15,318 nt of DNA from an uncultured Paenibacillaceae bacterium (lineage in GTDB: Bacteria; Bacillota; Bacilli; Aneurinibacillales; Aneurinibacillaceae), in the NCBI GenBank assembly GCA_946478845.1, contig CAMLDI010000055.1, positions 1-15,318 of the forward strand. The letters run 5' to 3'. Position numbers and translations under genes: made by a program. The notes below the pieces were generated by a model. The model made no database searches. It saw only the letters and a program-made list of their open reading frames with translations, and was not told the DNA's origin. Of this stretch, positions 6,153 to 13,560 are shown one piece after another. Positions within the stretch are counted from its first letter, which is position 1, and each line of letters opens with the position of its first letter.

Positions 6153-7943
6153 GTGTCCAAAAAAAATATTTTTGATTACATCGTGATTGGTGCCGGCACT
6201 GCCGGAGGGGTAATTGCCAAAGAATTAACGGATGACAAAAGTACTTCCGTGCTTGTCCTTGAAGCAGGAACAAATATGGCGAATGAGCTAAGTAACCCTA
6301 GCATTCTTGCCGCCATTAATACAACCCGCGGTAACAGGTTTAGCTTTAATGTTACTTCTGAACTAGAGTCAACTATTGCACGACCACTTATTTCAACAAA
6401 TGGTCGCGTCATAGGGGGGGGCTCAGAAATTAGTGACATGTATGCCGTACGTGGGAGTAAAGAGCTGTATGACCAGTGGGCAAATCTCCTCGGTGATAAA
6501 GGAGATCAATGGAGTTACGAAAAGGTTCGTTCCTTATTCAAACAAAATGAACACTACACAGGATTCCCGATCGACCCGAAAGAACGGGGAACACAAGGTC
6601 CGATCTTTATTAGACAACAGAGAATTCCCCCTGATGGGTTGATCAATACGTTAGTTCAAGCTACAAACACTGTTTTGGGGACACCAATTGTTGAGGACTA
6701 TAATACCGGCATAAGGGATTGTACATTTTACAAAGCGCAAATTATTCAAAAAGAAGTTAGCCACGGTCAATTTGTCCGATCCTCAACGGCAACAGGCTAT
6801 TTAAATAACCATATTGTCAGTCAAGGCAACCAGTTCCATCCAGATGAATTTGGAGTTGATGGAAGAAAGTTGTTTATTTTAGCTAAAACAACTGTTAACA
6901 AAATCTTATTCAAGAAAAAACATGGACTGAACATTGCAATTGGTGTTGAATTTGTTAAGGACGGTGTTTCACGTAAAAGTTTTGCAAGAAAAGGCATTAT
7001 CGTCTCTGCAGGATTTTTTTCCTCAGTCATTCTACAACGCTCAGGAATCGGCAACTCATGCGATTTGGCTAGAGCAGGTATACCAACATTGGTAGAGAGT
7101 CCAAATGTTGGTTACAATCTTCAAACTCAAGGTTATGTTGGACTGGGGTTTGAGATAGACACCTCCCAAATTATTCCAATATTTTTTGCTGATTCCAATT
7201 CTCCACTTGTTTTAGGTGCTTTCCAAGCAGAGAATCCATTGAATCCAGTAGAAAGTCGTCGTCTCCAACTATTAGGAGTCCCTATCCCATTTTTTATCCC
7301 TGCTCCAGATGTGCTCAGCAATGGTTGGAGTTTTGATTTAACTTTCCAAACCACCCCTAGTATCATGAGTTTTGGCATTGTAGATCTGAATACGAGAAGC
7401 AAGGGAACAGTGCTAGTGGAACATAGCGATCCAGAGGCTTACCCATCCCTTAACTTCAATCCGTTGCAAGATCCCAATGACCTAACGTATATGGTCGATC
7501 AATATAAGAGAATTTATAATATTATTGTGGAGGCTAGAGATCCACTGAAATACCCAAATAATGGCATCGGGAAGGTTGTATATCCTCCAGAGAGTATATT
7601 CCTGCTATCTGACAACGATCCTAACAAACAACAGCAGCTTGAGAATTATGTCAAAGCCTCCTACACGAACTTCTCTATGGCCGGGCAGTGTCGAATGGGA
7701 CGGACGATTCAAGAAGGGGTTGTCGATGGATTCCTCAATGTGTTTGGTATCAAAAATCTTAAGGTTGCCGATTTGTCCATTGCGCCTATTTTACCGGATG
7801 GTCAGCCTTCCACCGCTGCTCAGATAATCGGACTAAATGCTGTGCGGTTTATTCGAGAGGATACTTCCCCATATGTGGTGGATGATGAGGAATTTGAAGA
7901 TTTTGAGGATTGTGAACGTGATGATGAAGATGATGAATCATGA
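6153..7943 (+). CDS. GMC family oxidoreductase-like flavoprotein
   Basis: 596 aa from GTG 6153, chosen because AAAGGA (6138-6143) precedes it and the FAD-binding motif IVIGAGTAGG (10-19) then starts near the N terminus as in the family. Further GMC features are RVIGGGSEISDMYAVRG (FAD loop), GIIVSAGFFSSVILQRSGIG and the C-terminal CRMG...NLKVADLSIAPILP block. The usual catalytic His of HxxGTCxMG is Ser508 here (SMAGQCRMG). The downstream His/Asn partner, 43 residues later, appears to be Gln551. The protein ends in a strongly acidic tail (VVDDEEFEDFEDCERDDEDD). There is no signal peptide. The family oxidises alcohols or sugars with FAD; substrate and even activity are uncertain here. It is a single gene with its own terminator. 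Confidence 0.88.
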   Translation: MSKKNIFDYIVIGAGTAGGVIAKELTDDKSTSVLVLEAGTNMANELSNPSILAAINTTRGNRFSFNVTSELESTIARPLISTNGRVIGGGSEISDMYAVRGSKELYDQWANLLGDKGDQWSYEKVRSLFKQNEHYTGFPIDPKERGTQGPIFIRQQRIPPDGLINTLVQATNTVLGTPIVEDYNTGIRDCTFYKAQIIQKEVSHGQFVRSSTATGYLNNHIVSQGNQFHPDEFGVDGRKLFILAKTTVNKILFKKKHGLNIAIGVEFVKDGVSRKSFARKGIIVSAGFFSSVILQRSGIGNSCDLARAGIPTLVESPNVGYNLQTQGYVGLGFEIDTSQIIPIFFADSNSPLVLGAFQAENPLNPVESRRLQLLGVPIPFFIPAPDVLSNGWSFDLTFQTTPSIMSFGIVDLNTRSKGTVLVEHSDPEAYPSLNFNPLQDPNDLTYMVDQYKRIYNIIVEARDPLKYPNNGIGKVVYPPESIFLLSDNDPNKQQQLENYVKASYTNFSMAGQCRMGRTIQEGVVDGFLNVFGIKNLKVADLSIAPILPDGQPSTAAQIIGLNAVRFIREDTSPYVVDDEEFEDFEDCERDDEDDES

Positions 7944-7960
7944 CCATATATTTTAATTTA

Positions 7961-7998
7961 AAAACCTCCAAAGTCATTGTAACTTGGGAGGTTTTTAT
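7961..7998 (+). terminator. Intrinsic terminator after the GMC gene
   Basis: AAAACCTCC (7961-7969) pairs with GGAGGTTTT (7987-7995). An inner AAGT/ACTT helix (7971-7974 with 7982-7985) extends the stem past one A-G mismatch. A T-run follows. Confidence 0.85.
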
Positions 7999-8653
7999 GT
8001 TTCTCATAATTATTTTATGTTAACTAAAAAAAGAAGGGGCATTATTCTAAAAAACAGAGTACCCAATAATAAACATAATAAAACGAAAATGGAGTGGGGC
8101 ATATCATCGTTAAGCTGTACCCAAATCCATTATTTGATATGTCAATTAATAATCATTGTTTATAAAACTAAACAAATGAAAACTGGATAACAAATCCGAT
8201 GTAACAGATTTTAAAATTAAATTGTAATTGAGACCAACCAGGACTATTGGAGGCGTTTTTCTCCTTTGATTTCTCGAAATAACGATATATTTCATAATTT
8301 GAGATATCCATTATTAACGTCCTATAATATATATTATGTTAACTTGGGAAAAATTAAGGGTGTGGATAAATCTTTGTGGATATGTGTATAATGTGAATTT
8401 TTGCAGAATTCGACTCTCTGTTCCTTTTGCGGGCTTATTGTTGAATGAAATTTTTGCAATCGTCATAATACCATAAAAACAGACCGACTTTTATAATTTA
8501 TCATAATTTTTTCTCGTAATAAAGTCATAATTCGTCGATTATCTAACATTTTATATTTGTGCACAACTCCCCTCCCCCTTTCCATAATTTCGTTTTAAAT
8601 AAGCTTTTTAAAGCATATTTATTTTGCAAAGGGAAGAAAAGGAGGTTGCTGCA
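7999..8653. other. Long intergenic region, AT-rich
   Basis: About 650 bases without a supportable gene; a 68-codon frame at 7984-8190 starts inside the terminator and has no family features. The region holds the DnaA-box-like cluster at 8361-8391 and a near-palindromic ATAATATATATTAT stretch (about 8324-8337). The word CATAAT recurs at 8293, 8464, 8502, 8526 and 8583. TTGTGCACAA (about 8557-8566) is a perfect palindrome. The promoter of the next gene should lie here; TATAAT 8387-8392 is one candidate. Confidence 0.4.
8361..8391 (-). promoter_or_regulatory. Cluster of three DnaA-box-like sequences
   Basis: On the plus strand TGTGGATAA (8361-8369), TGTGGATAT (8375-8383) and TGTGTATAA (8383-8391) occur in 31 bases. 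Their complements are TTATCCACA, ATATCCACA and TTATACACA: two exact matches to the DnaA consensus TTATnCACA and one single mismatch, all in the same orientation. The third overlaps a TATAAT, so DnaA binding could also affect a promoter. No dnaA, dnaN or plasmid rep gene is in the window. Confidence 0.5.
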
Positions 8654-9424
8654 ATGGAACGTTTCACTCGCCCTTCCTGTCTAGCGATGTTAAATACCAA
8701 TGTTCTGCGGGATGATTGGATGGATGAAAAGGAGATTCCTCCCCGGTTAAATGACACGCCTGAGAGGGCCATTATCAATTTCTTTTCTGCGCTTCGGGAA
8801 CTTAATGGAACGGATAAAAAGGAGCTTATTGCTTTTGCCTATGGTTTTTTAGCCCCTTCTTTACAAAGGAAAAAGAGTATAGAGGAAATAGAGGATGAAC
8901 TTCAAGGAATCAGTGGAATTCATTTGATTAAAATTATCCGCTTAGCTAAAGATCGGAATCAGCTTTTTGCTACCCGATTCTTTGTTGAATTGGAGATGTT
9001 AGAGGAACCTGTTAATGAGAAAATAGGGACCAGGTTTAGTTATTTATATGGATTCATGGATGTGATTCAGGAACAAAATGTCTATCGGATATCTCAATAT
9101 AAATTTGAAGGAGAAACATTTCAGCCCCGTTATGATTATGAATGGAATTATAATGGAGAATCATATGTAGATATTCATTATGGGTGTCATTGCAATCTGG
9201 TGGAAAATCGCTACCCCACTCGTAAAGATGGATATGTTAAAAATATCTTTGTAAAAGGAATTGATCAAAAAGATTATTTGTTTCGCTTTGTAGAATTGAC
9301 TAATGGTGTAGACTTCGAAATACAGTCCTTTCAAAAAGATCCTTCAGGCCAGTGGATTCCTACAAAAATTTTACTCTCCCCTCCCCCTGTTTCGGAAGAT
9401 AAGAAAGAAAATCCAAATAAATAA
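8654..9424 (+). CDS. Hypothetical protein, 256 aa
   Basis: I chose ATG 8654 because AAAAGGAGG (8637-8645) lies 8 bases before it; an upstream in-frame TTG at 8624 precedes that site and is unlikely. The protein is soluble, with no signal peptide or membrane helix. Residues 30-85 look helical (PERAIINFFSALRELNGTDKKELIAFAYGFLAPSL). Then a beta-rich half contains FATRFFVELEMLEE, YRISQYKFEGETF, VDIHYGCHCNLV, YLFRFVELTNGVDFEI. A tail follows that is Pro- and Lys-rich. The half-and-half layout recalls small modelling or stress domains with a strand-rich C terminus, but I do not recognise the family. It stands alone, between a long regulatory region and its own terminator, facing the coat cluster. 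Confidence 0.8.
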   Translation: MERFTRPSCLAMLNTNVLRDDWMDEKEIPPRLNDTPERAIINFFSALRELNGTDKKELIAFAYGFLAPSLQRKKSIEEIEDELQGISGIHLIKIIRLAKDRNQLFATRFFVELEMLEEPVNEKIGTRFSYLYGFMDVIQEQNVYRISQYKFEGETFQPRYDYEWNYNGESYVDIHYGCHCNLVENRYPTRKDGYVKNIFVKGIDQKDYLFRFVELTNGVDFEIQSFQKDPSGQWIPTKILLSPPPVSEDKKENPNK

Positions 9425-9456
9425 TCCGCCCCCAGCTCAATGAGGGCGGATTTATA
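9423..9456 (+). terminator. Intrinsic terminator
   Basis: A perfect 9-bp stem, AATCCGCCC (9423-9431) with GGGCGGATT (9444-9452), begins in the stop codon of the hypothetical protein. The T-tract is short (TTTA). Confidence 0.8.
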
Positions 9457-9553
9457 CCCCTCATCCTATTTAGATGAAAGGAATAATTATTCATACATAT
9501 GCATTATGTAACAATATTATAAATTATTTAATTATTTCCCAAAAGCCGTGGAT

Positions 9554-9589
9554 ACTCCCCCCAGGGGTATATTTCCTCCCCTGGGGAGT
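9554..9589. repeat. Very stable GC-rich hairpin between convergent genes
   Basis: ACTCCCC-CC-AGGGG (9554-9567) pairs with CCCCTGGGGAGT (9578-9589), leaving two bulged C's; the loop is 10 bases. It stands in AT-rich DNA 30 bases beyond the stop of the yqkE-like gene and may end the leftward coat transcript. There is no T-tract on either side, so it may act as a transcript-end protector instead. Confidence 0.65.
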
Positions 9590-9618
9590 TGGATAAGTCC
9601 ATTTCCACTTTTAGGATG

Positions 9619-9816
9619 TTACTTGTATTCCCTCCAATCTAGTTTGCTCTCTTCTAATAATTCAGCAAAGGATTTATTTTTTTCTCTCCTTCTTTGTTCT
9701 TCAATCCTCTTTTTTTGTTCTTTCTCTTTCTTTTCTTGCTCTATTTGCCGCAGTTTCTTTTCGGTTTTATTTAATTGAGCTAAAGTAGCTGGATCTAACA
9801 AATCTTTTAAATTCAT
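9619..9816 (-). CDS. yqkE: YqkE-family (DUF3886) small protein
   Basis: 65 aa starting MNLKDLLDPATLAQLNKTEK. A long charged helix, almost entirely Lys, Glu, Arg and Gln, leads into the family signature KNKSFAELLEESKLDWREYK at the end. This is the layout of Bacillus YqkE: an amphipathic, probably coiled-coil protein with a conserved SFxELLxESxLDW tail. ATG 9816 is preceded by GGGGAGA at proper spacing. A longer frame upstream overlaps the next coat gene and has no such signal. It lies 82 bases downstream of the third CotB-like gene and may share its transcript. Function is unknown. Confidence 0.8.
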   Translation of the reverse strand: MNLKDLLDPATLAQLNKTEKKLRQIEQEKKEKEQKKRIEEQRRREKNKSFAELLEESKLDWREYK

Positions 9817-9898
9817 TCTCTTTTCTCCCCTGTTTTTGTGATATGTTATCATGATTTTTACAGATGGGCAAGAAAAGTAAGGGTTAAGAGGCATCTGC

Positions 9899-10558
9899 TC
9901 AGGGACAATGAATCGTTTTAATATGTTGGATGTTACAATGGATTGAGTTTTCATTCCCGGTAATAAGTTCAGCAAAATTGTTTTCTACTTTTTTTAATAA
10001 TCCCGTTTTATTAGGATGTAAACCTAAGTCAAATACTACGATACGTCCTTCTAATTTTTTTAATAGTTCTTCAAATGTTCTTAACAATGGGATATTTGAG
10101 GAATAGATTTGATAGGATTTAAGTGAATAGGGGGTTTGATTTTCCTGGTAAGGGATTAACCATTTTAAATGCTGCAGTGGGATATAGAGGGTTTTATATA
10201 TAGGAGAATTAAAAACAAAATAATTTGTAAGAATACTAGTAATATATCCATGAAGAGATTGGTTCCCTGTCACAAAAATTTCCACAAACATCCCTTTTGC
10301 ATTGGTTAGGATTTTTCGATAAGAGATATTTTCTTCTAGTTGAATATGATTAGAAGAAGAGAAATAACTAGTTTGAACATCCTGAATAGGTTTAAGTTTT
10401 ATAAATTGAACATGTAATAACGGGATATAGAAGAAGTGATCTTTTCCTTTAAGAACAAGGATATCTGGTCCTGAATCAATAAGAATGCCTGAATGAATTC
10501 TGTCCCCGGATAATTCAATGTCCACTGGTTTTCCTATATAGGATTTAATGACATCCAC
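9899..10558 (-). CDS. CotB-like spore coat protein, three-barrel form
   Basis: 219 aa from GTG 10558, with AGGAG 9 bases before it. Three copies of the small beta-barrel unit seen in CotB lie at about 6-54 (VDIELSGDRIHSGILID...YIPLLHVQFIKL), 88-137 (VEIFVTGNQSLHGYITS...YIPLQHLKWL) and 168-219 (IVVFDLGLHPNKTGLLK...CNIQHIKTI). The GGP turn of CotB is not kept in any of them, so this is the most divergent of the three paralogues. There is no Ser-rich tail. It is the third gene of the coat operon, 26 bases after the previous gene. Expected location is the outer spore coat; function is inferred from family and context. Confidence 0.65.
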   Translation of the reverse strand: MDVIKSYIGKPVDIELSGDRIHSGILIDSGPDILVLKGKDHFFYIPLLHVQFIKLKPIQDVQTSYFSSSNHIQLEENISYRKILTNAKGMFVEIFVTGNQSLHGYITSILTNYFVFNSPIYKTLYIPLQHLKWLIPYQENQTPYSLKSYQIYSSNIPLLRTFEELLKKLEGRIVVFDLGLHPNKTGLLKKVENNFAELITGNENSIHCNIQHIKTIHCP

Positions 10559-10584
10559 TCTTCTTATCTCCTCTCGTTATTTTC

Positions 10585-11280
10585 TCATCTCCTTTTAGAT
10601 TTTGTGGATTTTCTAGAACTGGTTCCTCGTTTGCTTTGATTTGTCACTGTACCATAGCGGTCTGAATAGAAGATTTTCAACTTATAATCATCGTCAGAAA
10701 TTCTATTCGTAATCGGTTCATTGGACATTCTAGATTGGATGTATTCTTCAAAAACTTCAGCAGAACGGTCTACTTTTTCTTCTTTTTCATTCTTTTTATA
10801 ACTTGATTCATCTTTTTCTTGATTCTTATCATTGTTATCCTGATTATCCTGATTTTCCTGTTTGTTTTGAGTTTTATACACCAGGCTTTTTACATGGGAA
10901 AGAACCACATTTATAACTTCTTTTTTTGAGGATACAATGAGATTGTCACCAGAAATTTCAATGGGAATCCCCTCCACTTTATTGGGGCCGCCATCAATGT
11001 TAACCCAGTGATATTTATAATTCATCACTAAATCAGCGAATGTTTCTGGATGATTGTATTCTTCCTCTTCTTCATTTTCAGCTTTTGCATTGGAATTTTG
11101 GTCAGATAAGAATCCAATGGTTTTAATATGATAGGTTGGAATGTATGTTCTTCCTTTATCTGATTCCATCACAATATAGTCTGATTGAATGTCTAATAGT
11201 TCCCCTTTAAAAGAGCTAGGCCCTTTGCGATTCACCTGAATATTCTTCCCTATTAAATGATTAAGGTCTTTTAGGCTCAT
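10585..11280 (-). CDS. cotB: CotB-like spore coat protein with basic Ser-rich tail
   Basis: 231 aa from ATG 11280, chosen over GTG 11289 and ATG 11286 because AAAGGTGA sits just before it and overlaps the upstream codons. Two CotB repeats lie at 11-56 (IQVNRKGPSSFKGELLD...YIPTYHIKTI) and 89-134 (WVNIDGGPNKVEGIPIE...VVLSHVKSL), each with the GP/GGP turn. A low-complexity Gln/Asn/Asp/Lys linker follows (about 136-172). The tail KRGTSSRKSTKSKRR is a very short version of the Ser-Lys-Arg tail of B. subtilis CotB, which the kinase CotH phosphorylates. No cotH is in the window. It is the middle gene of the operon. Confidence 0.8.
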   Translation of the reverse strand: MSLKDLNHLIGKNIQVNRKGPSSFKGELLDIQSDYIVMESDKGRTYIPTYHIKTIGFLSDQNSNAKAENEEEEEYNHPETFADLVMNYKYHWVNIDGGPNKVEGIPIEISGDNLIVSSKKEVINVVLSHVKSLVYKTQNKQENQDNQDNNDKNQEKDESSYKKNEKEEKVDRSAEVFEEYIQSRMSNEPITNRISDDDYKLKIFYSDRYGTVTNQSKRGTSSRKSTKSKRR

Positions 11281-11322
11281 AACCATCACCTTTCATTTTT
11301 GTTTTATATTTGGTTTTTTTGA

Positions 11323-11859
11323 TTAATTGCTATTTTCTTTGTTGTCATCGTTTTTATTTTCTTTTGGTGCTAAACTAAGGCTTTTTACATGTTGCAAAAA
11401 GACAAAAATGATTTCTTTATCCACGGAAATTGTAAAATTGTTTTCATTAACTTCAACAATAACCCCAGTTAAACAATCAGGGCCTCCCCTATTAATTTGC
11501 ACCATGTTGTGTTTTAATGCTTCAATGGTTGCTAAAAAGCTATCCTCATGGATAAAAGTGAGAGAATCTAACCCATCTTCTTCTTTTATGCTTTCTGTTG
11601 CTGTTGAATCTAGTGTCATACTCTGGGTGTGGGCACTTTGATAGTATACGATTTCTTTTTTGTCAGTCCATAAAATAACATAGTCAGAATATACGCCAAG
11701 GAGATATCCTGATTTTGATTCAGGGCCACCTCTTCCAACTTTTACCTTTTTATTTATAAAGTTTTCAATAAAATTAACCTCTTGATCTGCTACAATTACA
11801 TCTAGCCTTTCAGCTAATACATCCTGTCTTTCTGTTAGTACGCTTTGTTGCTCTTCCAT
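11323..11859 (-). CDS. cotB: CotB-like spore coat protein, N-terminal type
   Basis: 178 aa with a charged helical lead (1-27, TERQDVLAERLD) and two CotB repeats. The first (39-80, VKVGRGGPESKSGYLLGV, YSDYVIL) is close to the opening of B. subtilis CotB, including RGGPES; the second (119-161) has NRGGPDCLTGVIVEV and FLQHVKSLSL. It stops at SLAPKENKNDDNKENSN, without the third repeat and Ser-rich tail of CotB. It is the first gene of the leftward operon, with GAAAGGCGG ahead of ATG 11859. It probably acts in the outer coat of the spore. The paralogue downstream seems to supply the missing C-terminal part. Confidence 0.82.
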   Translation of the reverse strand: MEEQQSVLTERQDVLAERLDVIVADQEVNFIENFINKKVKVGRGGPESKSGYLLGVYSDYVILWTDKKEIVYYQSAHTQSMTLDSTATESIKEEDGLDSLTFIHEDSFLATIEALKHNMVQINRGGPDCLTGVIVEVNENNFTISVDKEIIFVFLQHVKSLSLAPKENKNDDNKENSN

Positions 11860-11897
11860 ATAAACAACCCCCGCCTTTCATCATCATAGGATTTTTG

Positions 11898-11925
11898 TAC
11901 TATATGTCTATGTGTATATAGGTCC
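11898..11925 (-). promoter_or_regulatory. Sigma-K-like promoter of the coat operon
   Basis: On the minus strand CATATAGTA (11906-11898) fits the sigma-K -10 CATAnnnTA exactly. An AC (in GGGACC, 11926-11921) lies about 15 bases upstream as a possible -35. The start codon is 39 bases downstream. This agrees with mother-cell expression of cotB. Confidence 0.5.
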
Positions 11926-11926
11926 C

Positions 11927-12202
11927 TTGTGTTCTCCACGAATACCCATTTTTCAAGGGTTTTCCCGTGATACTTCCCCAAAAAGACTCATAATTCCCTT
12001 TTGTCCTGGGACAAATAACCTATTTTATAATTTTCAAAAAACCGTGGCATATAAACACTGGTTGAATGCCCTCGGACAATTTACATGGAAAGATAGAGGC
12101 GGAGATGAAGAAAATAGGGCAGGTATGTAGTACAAGATACTCTTTTTTATCATAAGATACAGCACAACAACCACCTGTGGTTTGTCATTAGGGGGTATGT
12201 GA
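11927..12202. other. Divergent intergenic region between coat operon and arsB
   Basis: No supportable gene. It has two tight palindromes: TTTGTCC-TG-GGACAAA (12000-12015) and AACCAC-CT-GTGGTT (12169-12182). The second ends 21 bases before the arsB start and only a few bases before its ribosome binding site. They could be repressor sites or short RNA hairpins. I could not place a clear sigma-A promoter. Confidence 0.4.
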
Positions 12203-13555
12203 TTGAATCCAATAACCGTCATATTTACGCTAGCAATATTTATAATGACAGTGGTATTCATTATTCTACGACCCAGGGGGATCAACGAGTCTATTCCGAC
12301 GGCTATCGGTGCAGCATTAATTTTTCTGGTTGGTGTAGTTCCATTCTCAGACGTTTTTCAGATTTTGGGGATTATTAGCGGAGCAGCCATTACGATTCTT
12401 TCGACCATTATCATGACCATTGTATTGGAGAGCTTTAATTTTTTTCGTTGGTGTGCTTACAAAATAGCCTATTATGCCAGGGGATCAGGGTTTAAATTAT
12501 TCTGGTACTTTAACCTTCTTTGTTTTTCCATGACATTATTTTTCAATAATGATGGCAGCATTCTTATCACTACCCCCATTATCCTCCATACTCTTCATTT
12601 GCTTCAATTAAAGCCCCATCAGAAAATTCCTTTCTTATTATCGGGTGCAATCATCGCCACTGCTTCAAGCGCTCCTATTGGTGTAAGCAATTTAGCAAAC
12701 TTAATCGCTTTAAAAATTGTTGGATTAGATCTAAACTCCTATGCATCCATGGTGTTTGTCCCCTCTATGTTAGGTGTCTTTGTCATCGCTGGTATGTTGT
12801 TTATCTATTTTAGAAATACCATTCCCAAAAGAATTTCCGTTTTCAATCCAGCATCTCTTATGCACAATGGCAGGATCCATCCTCTAAATGTACCATCTTT
12901 GAAAGAACCTGAGTTAGACTGGCTTGGATTAAAAATGTGTTTGCTGATTGTACTATTGATTCGGATTAGTTTTTTTGCCTTAACACCATTTGGAATACCA
13001 ACAGAATGGCCTGCAATTATTGGAGCCATTTTACTCATTATTATTCGCTGGTTTCGCAACAAAAGTGGAATTACAGATGTCCTTCGAAAAACTCCCTGGG
13101 ATATTCTCGTTTTTGCCTTTAGTATGTATGTGATTGTTTATGGGTTGCGAAATAGTGGCCTAACCTTATGGATTGTGGAAATTTTAAATGAATGGGTGTC
13201 CAGTCATCATTTAAATGGGATTATCATTATGGGATTGTTGCTTACATTGATGTCTAACTTAATGAACAATTTGCCGGCCGTAATGATTGGCACTCTTTCA
13301 TTAACCGAAATGAATTTAGATCTTCCAACCTTACAAGTGGCTTATCTGGCCAATGTCATAGGCAGTGATATTGGGGCACTGCTTCTCCCCATGGGGACTT
13401 TGGCAACCCTAATTTGGATGCACCTTATTAAGCAAGATAACATTCCTTTTACATGGAAAGATTATTTCAAGGTCACTCTCTTTGTTATTCCTTTAGGTTT
13501 ACTTGTCAGTTTGGTGGCGCTATATTTATGGACCCATTGGTTATTCTTTCCTTAA
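12203..13555 (+). CDS. ArsB-type anion/arsenite efflux permease
   Basis: 450 aa with 11-12 membrane helices throughout, the full length of ArsB. Family motifs include SMTLFFNNDGSILITTPI, SAPIGVSNLANLIALKIVG, TPWDILVFAFSMYVIVYGLRNSGL, NLMNNLPAVMIGTLSL and LANVIGSDIGALLLPMGTLATL. ArsB exports arsenite or antimonite across the cell membrane using the proton gradient or, with ArsA, ATP. Related YdfA-like members occur in bacilli, so arsenite is likely but not proven. The start is TTG 12203 with AGGGGG 7 bases before it. No arsR or arsC lies next to it, so it is not in a standard ars operon. It ends 5 bases before the stop of a convergent gene. Confidence 0.85.
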   Translation: MNPITVIFTLAIFIMTVVFIILRPRGINESIPTAIGAALIFLVGVVPFSDVFQILGIISGAAITILSTIIMTIVLESFNFFRWCAYKIAYYARGSGFKLFWYFNLLCFSMTLFFNNDGSILITTPIILHTLHLLQLKPHQKIPFLLSGAIIATASSAPIGVSNLANLIALKIVGLDLNSYASMVFVPSMLGVFVIAGMLFIYFRNTIPKRISVFNPASLMHNGRIHPLNVPSLKEPELDWLGLKMCLLIVLLIRISFFALTPFGIPTEWPAIIGAILLIIIRWFRNKSGITDVLRKTPWDILVFAFSMYVIVYGLRNSGLTLWIVEILNEWVSSHHLNGIIIMGLLLTLMSNLMNNLPAVMIGTLSLTEMNLDLPTLQVAYLANVIGSDIGALLLPMGTLATLIWMHLIKQDNIPFTWKDYFKVTLFVIPLGLLVSLVALYLWTHWLFFP

Positions 13556-13560
13556 TCCAA

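Noticed and set aside
7984..8190. 68-codon plus-strand reading frame
   Set aside because: It begins inside the GMC terminator, has no good ribosome binding site and no family pattern; Lys/Ile-rich by base composition.
9548..9778. 76-codon plus-strand frame
   Set aside because: It is the mirror of the YqkE-like gene, giving Ser/Phe/Leu runs as the shadow of a charged helix.
11912..12130. 72-codon plus-strand frame upstream of arsB
   Set aside because: No ribosome binding site or family pattern; it lies in a region with regulatory palindromes.
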